From assembly GCA_002315655.1 (NCBI GenBank), contig DCHO01000010.1:39428-103427 (forward strand): a DNA stretch of 64,000 nt. Reading direction: 5' to 3'. The notes beneath the pieces are model-generated. The model was not told the DNA's origin and ran no database searches. It saw nothing but the letters and a program-made list of their open reading frames with translations. The DNA is from Christensenella sp. UBA1750 (GTDB lineage Bacteria; Bacillota; Clostridia; Christensenellales; UBA1750). The translations under genes were made by a program, and so were the position numbers. Positions 60,277-64,000 of this stretch are shown here, in pieces (position 1 is the stretch's first letter; each line of letters starts with the position of its first letter).

Positions 60277-60292
60277 GTCTATGTGTATAGAC
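60277..60292. promoter_or_regulatory. palindrome in the leader of the sortase-pilus operon
   Basis: GTCTAT-gtgt-ATAGAC, perfect 6-bp arms, lies between the promoter and the first start codon: a candidate repressor site. Confidence 0.45.
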
Positions 60293-60312
60293 ACGGACAC
60301 TATGCTGTCATA

Positions 60313-60341
60313 ATTATATATACAATCTGGAAATAAGTCAA
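60313..60341 (-). promoter_or_regulatory. promoter of the sortase-pilus operon
   Basis: Minus strand TTGACT (60336-60341), 17-bp spacer, TATAAT (60313-60318), about 60 bp before the first ATG. Confidence 0.75.
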
Positions 60342-60382
60342 TAACATAACTGAAACATATCTTAAATACGACAAATCGAATA

Positions 60383-60425
60383 GAAAAAGCCGGCTTTCTT
60401 TCAAAACAGAACAGAAAGTCGGCTT
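60383..60425 (-). terminator. terminator after the copper ATPase
   Basis: AAGCCGaCTTTC pairs with GAAAGcCGGCTT and is followed by TTTTTC on the minus strand. Confidence 0.75.
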
Positions 60426-60439
60426 GATTGAGCAGGATT

Positions 60440-60646
60440 TTACTTTATTTCAGTCACATCGTAGCCCGCATCCTCCACGGCTGATACGAGCGTCTTGTCG
60501 GGAATGTCCGCACAAAGCGTGCATACAGCGGTCTTGTTTTCAAGGTCAACCATGGCTTGTACGCCTTGTACGCCCTCCAGCGCCTTCTTCACACGCGCAA
60601 CACAGTGTTCACACATCATACCTTCCACAATCAGGGTCTTTGTCAT
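60440..60646 (-). other. possible internal CDS: CopZ-like copper chaperone
   Basis: In frame within copA: AAAGGAG, 8 bases, then ATG at 60646 gives a 68-residue protein with GMMCEHC that has the exact size and layout of CopZ. Translation from this start would yield a free chaperone from the same mRNA. Whether it is used is not shown by the sequence. Confidence 0.45.
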
Positions 60647-62953
60647 TTTGTTTTCTCCTTTCATTTCCCCAACGGGGATTTGCCGTATATTCTCTTCGTT
60701 GCCGAGCTTCAATCGTCTTAATCGCAGGGCGTTTGTCACCACGCACACGGAGGACAGGCTCATGGCCGCCGCGCCCAGCATGGGACTTAACTTCCATTGA
60801 AGCAGCGGATAGAACACCCCCGCGGCAATGGGGATCGCAAGCGTATTGTACCCGAATGCCCAGAACAGGTTTTCCTTCACATTGCGAATGGTCGCTTTGG
60901 AGAGCTTTATGGCTCTCACCACATCATTCAGATCGGACTTCATCAGCACAATATCGGAGGCTTCCATGGCAATGTCCGAGCCGGTGGCCACCGAAAGACC
61001 CACATCCGCCTGGATGAGCGCGGGGGAATCGTTGATGCCGTCGCCCACCATGGCGACCTTCTCCCCTTTGTCGAATTGCAGCACCTTGATTTGCCGCGCC
61101 TTCTGCCCCGGCGTCAGCTGGGCGATCACTTGGTCAACGCCAACCTTTTTCCCTATGGCCTTTGCGGTTCGTTCATTGTCGCCCGTCATCATAACGACCT
61201 TTTTCCCCATACGGTGCAGAGTTTCAATGGCCTCCACGCTGGATGCCTTCACCTGATCCGCAAGGGCGATAAGTCCTATCAGTTCGCCGTTTCTTCCTAT
61301 ATATAAGGGCGTGTTTCCCTGTTCCGCCAAATTCTCTGCTTTTGGTTCAAATTCGTCGGTCGGAATTCCATTCTCGAGAATGAAGTCCCTGTTTCCGATG
61401 AGCAGCGTGTCATTTCCTATCTTTGCCGTAATGCCGCTGCCCACGACGGAGGTAAAATCGTCAGGCTCGGTCAGGGTGACGCCCTTATCCCGGGCATATT
61501 CCACAATCGTCTTGCCCAAGGGGTGCTCGGAGGGCATTTCCGCAGAGGCCGCAAGGCGCAGGAGGGTTCGCTCCGTCACGCTTTCAGCGGGAATGATTTC
61601 CGTGACGGCGGGCTTTCCGTAGGTGATGGTGCCCGTCTTGTCCAGCACAACGGTGGTCACTTTGCGGGCGTTTTCCAATGCTCTTGCAGAGGAAACCAGA
61701 ATCCCATATTTCGCGCCAACGCCCGTGCCCACCATCATGGCAACCGGGGTCGCCAATCCAAGCGCGCATGGGCAGGAAATAACCAGCACCGAAATCCCCA
61801 TGGAAAAGGCGAACTCGAAACCCCTCCCCGCAAGCATCCAAACAACAAAAGAAACAAGCGCTATGCCCATGACCACGGGGACGAACACTGCGGCAACCTT
61901 GTCCGCGAGGCGGGCAATGGGCGCTTTTGAAGCGCCGGTCTCCTCCACGATGCGCACGATCTGATTGAGGGTCGTGTTTTCGCCCACCTGCGTGGCGGTA
62001 AATTCAAAATACCCGGAGGTATTGACCGTTCCCGAAATCACATGGTCTCCCGTTGTTTTTTCAACCGGCATACTTTCGCCCGTGACGGCGGATTCATCCA
62101 GCGTCGCGTTGCCGGACACAATCACCCCGTCCACCGGGATGCGCTCCCCGGCGCGGATGACGATAACATCCCCTTCCCGCACATCGGAAACATTCAGGAT
62201 GATTTCTTCTTCCCCGCACTTCACGGCGCAGACCTTCGGGGCAAGCTGCAAAAGCTTGCGGATCGCATCGCCGGTTTTGTCCTTAGCTTTTGCCTCCAAT
62301 GTTTTGCCCAAGGCAATCAGCGTCAGGATCATGGCGGCGGATTCAAAATAAAGCTCCATGGAATAGTGCTCCGCAAGCGACATATCCCCGTGTCCCAGTC
62401 CCCAGCTCATGCGATAGAGCGCAAAGAAGCCATAAAGCATGGAGCCGCTGGCAGAGAGCGCCACGAGAGAATCCATGGTCGGTGCGCCGGAAAACAGGGT
62501 TTTGTAGCCGACCAAGAAGGTTCTGCGATAGATAAACAGAACGGGAATCGTCAGCAGCAACTGGGTCAGGGCGCAGGACACTGCGTTTTCCGTGCCGCAG
62601 AGGAAGCCCGGCAGCGGCAGGCCGATCATATGTCCCATGGAGACATACATAAGGACAATCAGGAAGGAAAACGCCCATATCAGGCTTTTCATACGTTTTT
62701 TAAGGTCACTGTCCTGTGGCTTTTCTTCCTTTTCCTCCGCGTTTGCGGAGGATGCGCCATAGCCCGCCTTTTCGACGGCATTGCAGATTGCGGGCACCGA
62801 GGTTTTTTCTTCCTCAAAGCTCACGAACATGGAATTTGTGATGAGGCTCACCTGACAATCATAGACGCCGGGGAGCTTGCGCACCGCCTTTTCCACATGG
62901 GAGGAACAGGCCGAGCAGGTCATGCCCGTCACATGGAACTTTTCTCTTTTCAT
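60440..62953 (-). CDS. copA: copper-exporting P1B-ATPase with C-terminal CopZ-like domain
   Basis: 837 residues. N-terminal metal-binding domain with GMTCSACSSHV, membrane helices, the channel motif SCPCALGLATPVAMM (CPC near 393), phosphorylation site LDKTGTITYGK (Asp near 437), and GDGINDSPAL. CPC indicates Cu(I) or a similar monovalent ion. The last 68 residues form a second metal-binding domain starting MTKTLIVEGMMCEHCVARVK, an unusual position, preceded in-frame by its own ribosome site. The ATG at 62953 is chosen for GAGGGAGG upstream; an ATG at 63058 lies beyond the promoter. Confidence 0.92.
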   Translation of the reverse strand: MKREKFHVTGMTCSACSSHVEKAVRKLPGVYDCQVSLITNSMFVSFEEEKTSVPAICNAVEKAGYGASSANAEEKEEKPQDSDLKKRMKSLIWAFSFLIVLMYVSMGHMIGLPLPGFLCGTENAVSCALTQLLLTIPVLFIYRRTFLVGYKTLFSGAPTMDSLVALSASGSMLYGFFALYRMSWGLGHGDMSLAEHYSMELYFESAAMILTLIALGKTLEAKAKDKTGDAIRKLLQLAPKVCAVKCGEEEIILNVSDVREGDVIVIRAGERIPVDGVIVSGNATLDESAVTGESMPVEKTTGDHVISGTVNTSGYFEFTATQVGENTTLNQIVRIVEETGASKAPIARLADKVAAVFVPVVMGIALVSFVVWMLAGRGFEFAFSMGISVLVISCPCALGLATPVAMMVGTGVGAKYGILVSSARALENARKVTTVVLDKTGTITYGKPAVTEIIPAESVTERTLLRLAASAEMPSEHPLGKTIVEYARDKGVTLTEPDDFTSVVGSGITAKIGNDTLLIGNRDFILENGIPTDEFEPKAENLAEQGNTPLYIGRNGELIGLIALADQVKASSVEAIETLHRMGKKVVMMTGDNERTAKAIGKKVGVDQVIAQLTPGQKARQIKVLQFDKGEKVAMVGDGINDSPALIQADVGLSVATGSDIAMEASDIVLMKSDLNDVVRAIKLSKATIRNVKENLFWAFGYNTLAIPIAAGVFYPLLQWKLSPMLGAAAMSLSSVCVVTNALRLRRLKLGNEENIRQIPVGEMKGENKMTKTLIVEGMMCEHCVARVKKALEGVQGVQAMVDLENKTAVCTLCADIPDKTLVSAVEDAGYDVTEIK

Positions 62954-62971
62954 GCGCAATCCTCCCTCACG

Positions 62972-62987
62972 GTTAGTTGAAACTATC
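62972..62987. promoter_or_regulatory. palindrome at the copA transcription start
   Basis: TAGTT-GA-AACTA within GGTTAGTTGAAACTATCC (one mismatched pair in the outer arms), just downstream of the -10 element: candidate site of a metal-responsive repressor. Confidence 0.5.
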
Positions 62988-62990
62988 CTT

Positions 62991-63019
62991 AGTATATTCT
63001 CCTGAATATTTCTTGTCAA
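62991..63019 (-). promoter_or_regulatory. promoter of copA
   Basis: Minus strand TTGACA (63014-63019), 17-bp spacer, TATACT (62991-62996). Confidence 0.75.
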
Positions 63020-63025
63020 TACGCA

Positions 63026-63055
63026 GAAAAACCGCGCATTTTCAGCACGGTTTTG
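63026..63055 (-). terminator. terminator after the FNT gene
   Basis: ACCGTGC pairs with GCGCGGT (one wobble) and is followed by TTTTTC on the minus strand, directly ahead of the copA promoter. Confidence 0.65.
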
Positions 63056-63061
63056 CATTGT

Positions 63062-63670
63062 TTATTCCTTTTTGCCGTCCGCTAAGTTCTGTAAAACAGG
63101 AAGCAGAATGCCTCCCAGAGAGTTTCCGAGAATGACCGCCACAAAGAACAGGACAGCCTTTACATCGAAGATTCCCGATGCGCCGAAGTAGAACATATCG
63201 GCGATGGAGTGCTCAAAGCCGGAGAGGATGAACACCGGGATGCCGTAAAGAATCGCCAGCGGAGTTTTGTGGTCGCGGAAAATGCTGACCGCTAAATACA
63301 TAAGGAAGCCGCAGAAGGTGGAGCGGACGAGGGTCTGTAAAAAGGTCTGGTTGAGCTTGGCCGCACAGATAGTGTTTGCCGTCTCACCCAAGTTCGGCAG
63401 GGCGTAGCGGATAATCAACCCCAACACAAAAGTTGTGATGAGGTTGCCGACCAGCCCGATGATAAGATTTTGCCAATCGGTCTTTTTGTGGCTCTCCACC
63501 ATGTAGCCGACTTTGCCGGTGAACAGATAATAGCCCTTATAGCAGATGCACAGCAGCGCCGTGGCAAACAAAAGTGCGCCCACCACGCGATTTTCACAGG
63601 CCAAAAAGACACTGCCGCCAATGGAAATCAGGATGCCCGCGCTGATACTTCCGAACCATGCTTTTCTCAT
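63062..63670 (-). CDS. formate/nitrite transporter (FNT) family channel, short form
   Basis: 202 residues, about five or six membrane helices, shorter than the usual 250-280. AGILISIGGSVFLA near the start, LVGNLITTFVLGLI and FILSGFEHSIADMFYF near residue 155 (the FNT signature with the pore His region) support the family. FNT channels carry formate, nitrite, lactate or hydrosulfide with protons; which one is not visible. GGGAG precedes the ATG. Confidence 0.85.
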   Translation of the reverse strand: MRKAWFGSISAGILISIGGSVFLACENRVVGALLFATALLCICYKGYYLFTGKVGYMVESHKKTDWQNLIIGLVGNLITTFVLGLIIRYALPNLGETANTICAAKLNQTFLQTLVRSTFCGFLMYLAVSIFRDHKTPLAILYGIPVFILSGFEHSIADMFYFGASGIFDVKAVLFFVAVILGNSLGGILLPVLQNLADGKKE

Positions 63671-63699
63671 GTTGTTTCTCCCATTCGTTTGATGGGTCT

Positions 63700-63729
63700 A
63701 TTATGACATACCCATAACACTTTTGTAAA
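63700..63729 (-). promoter_or_regulatory. promoter of the FNT gene
   Basis: Minus strand TTTACA (63724-63729), 18-bp spacer, CATAAT (63700-63705). Confidence 0.6.
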
Positions 63730-63742
63730 GCAAAATTTCGGC

Positions 63743-63771
63743 TTGTTCGGTTTTCATTTCTGTGCTATGAT
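63743..63771 (+). promoter_or_regulatory. promoter of the right-edge gene
   Basis: TTGTTC (63743-63748), 17-bp spacer, TATGAT (63766-63771). Confidence 0.45.
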
Positions 63772-63802
63772 GTTAAGCAACAAGCACACAGAGGTGAACG
63801 GC

Positions 63803-64000
63803 ATGATTTCTCTTTCGGATTTTGTTCGGGTTGCAAAGGCGCAGTCCGCTTTGGATATTGGCTGCCATATAGAGGATTTTGACATGACCGTGCCGGTGCT
63901 TGTCCCGATTCGGGAAAGGCGCGGGCAGAAGCGGTATTTTTCCTCTGACGATGTTCTGCTGACCTCCTACGGAAACAATGTGGTCGGCTGTGTGCCGGAG
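63803..64000 (+). CDS. unrecognised protein, N-terminal 66 residues only
   Basis: The frame opens at ATG 63803 with GAGGTG 8 bases upstream and is still open at the window end. It begins MISLSDFVRVAKAQSALDIG and contains VLVPIRERRGQKRYFSSDD. I do not recognise a family from this fragment. Confidence 0.65.
   Translation, partial: MISLSDFVRVAKAQSALDIGCHIEDFDMTVPVLVPIRERRGQKRYFSSDDVLLTSYGNNVVGCVPE

Overview
The window looks like a chromosomal segment of a gut Firmicute of class Clostridia, most likely Oscillospiraceae/Ruminococcaceae. Support: moderately GC-rich DNA, strong AGGAGG-type ribosome sites, sigma-A promoters spaced 16-18 bp, a ZTP riboswitch in front of a split purine pathway (separate IMP cyclohydrolase and AICAR transformylase), a class C sortase pilus locus, Gram-positive lipoproteins, and many orphan glycoside hydrolases. 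The species cannot be named from the sequence.

Layout. 1-6.0 kb (minus): cysteine desulfurase, ThiI, an amidohydrolase and a GH38 alpha-mannosidase cut by the window edge, apparently one operon. 6.1-12.6 kb (plus): two lipoproteins (one a tyrosine phosphatase), a GH2 beta-mannosidase, then the ZTP riboswitch with purO-type and purH-type genes. 12.6-13.7 kb: tRNA-Arg(CCG), then a compact leader with a 19-codon ORF built on a 4-bp repeat, an intrinsic terminator and a possible antiterminator, ahead of an unknown membrane protein. 13.7-25.6 kb: GH172-like protein, ROK kinase, zinc dehydrogenase, a TetR-controlled group of unknown proteins, a UroD-like protein, a frameshifted GH10 xylanase, a NERD protein, a cyclase-family hydrolase and a DUF4091 glycosidase. 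25.6-31.8 kb: an operon of TraX-like protein, HD protein and an SDF-type symporter with an extra N-terminal domain; a two-module esterase; murQ.

The centre of interest is 31.8-60.4 kb, where two unrelated surface-fibre systems lie side by side. The first (promoter near 48.99 kb, terminator near 31.83 kb) encodes a 5147-residue protein that begins with a perfect type IV prepilin leader and carries GLUG-type blocks and about 25 InlB/Flg_new-type beta repeats, followed by three small prepilin-like proteins resembling PilX, PilV and PilW. This reads as a minor-pilin cassette whose tip adhesin is itself a giant prepilin. The second (promoter near 60.33 kb) is a sortase pilus: coiled-coil protein, signal peptidase I, a 1358-residue VWA tip pilin with eight His/Cys repeats and a probably dead CHAP-like domain, an LPGTG backbone pilin, class C sortase, an IPQTG subunit and a second sortase. 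No pilus ATPase, platform protein or prepilin peptidase is in the window, so assembly of the first system must rely on genes elsewhere.

Between and beyond them lie a TIR-like protein and a GH130 mannoside phosphorylase (49.2-51.0 kb), and at the right edge a copper ATPase whose C-terminus is a CopZ-like domain with its own internal ribosome site and ATG, a short FNT-family channel, and the start of an unrecognised gene. Functions are inferred from motifs read by eye; no database search was run.
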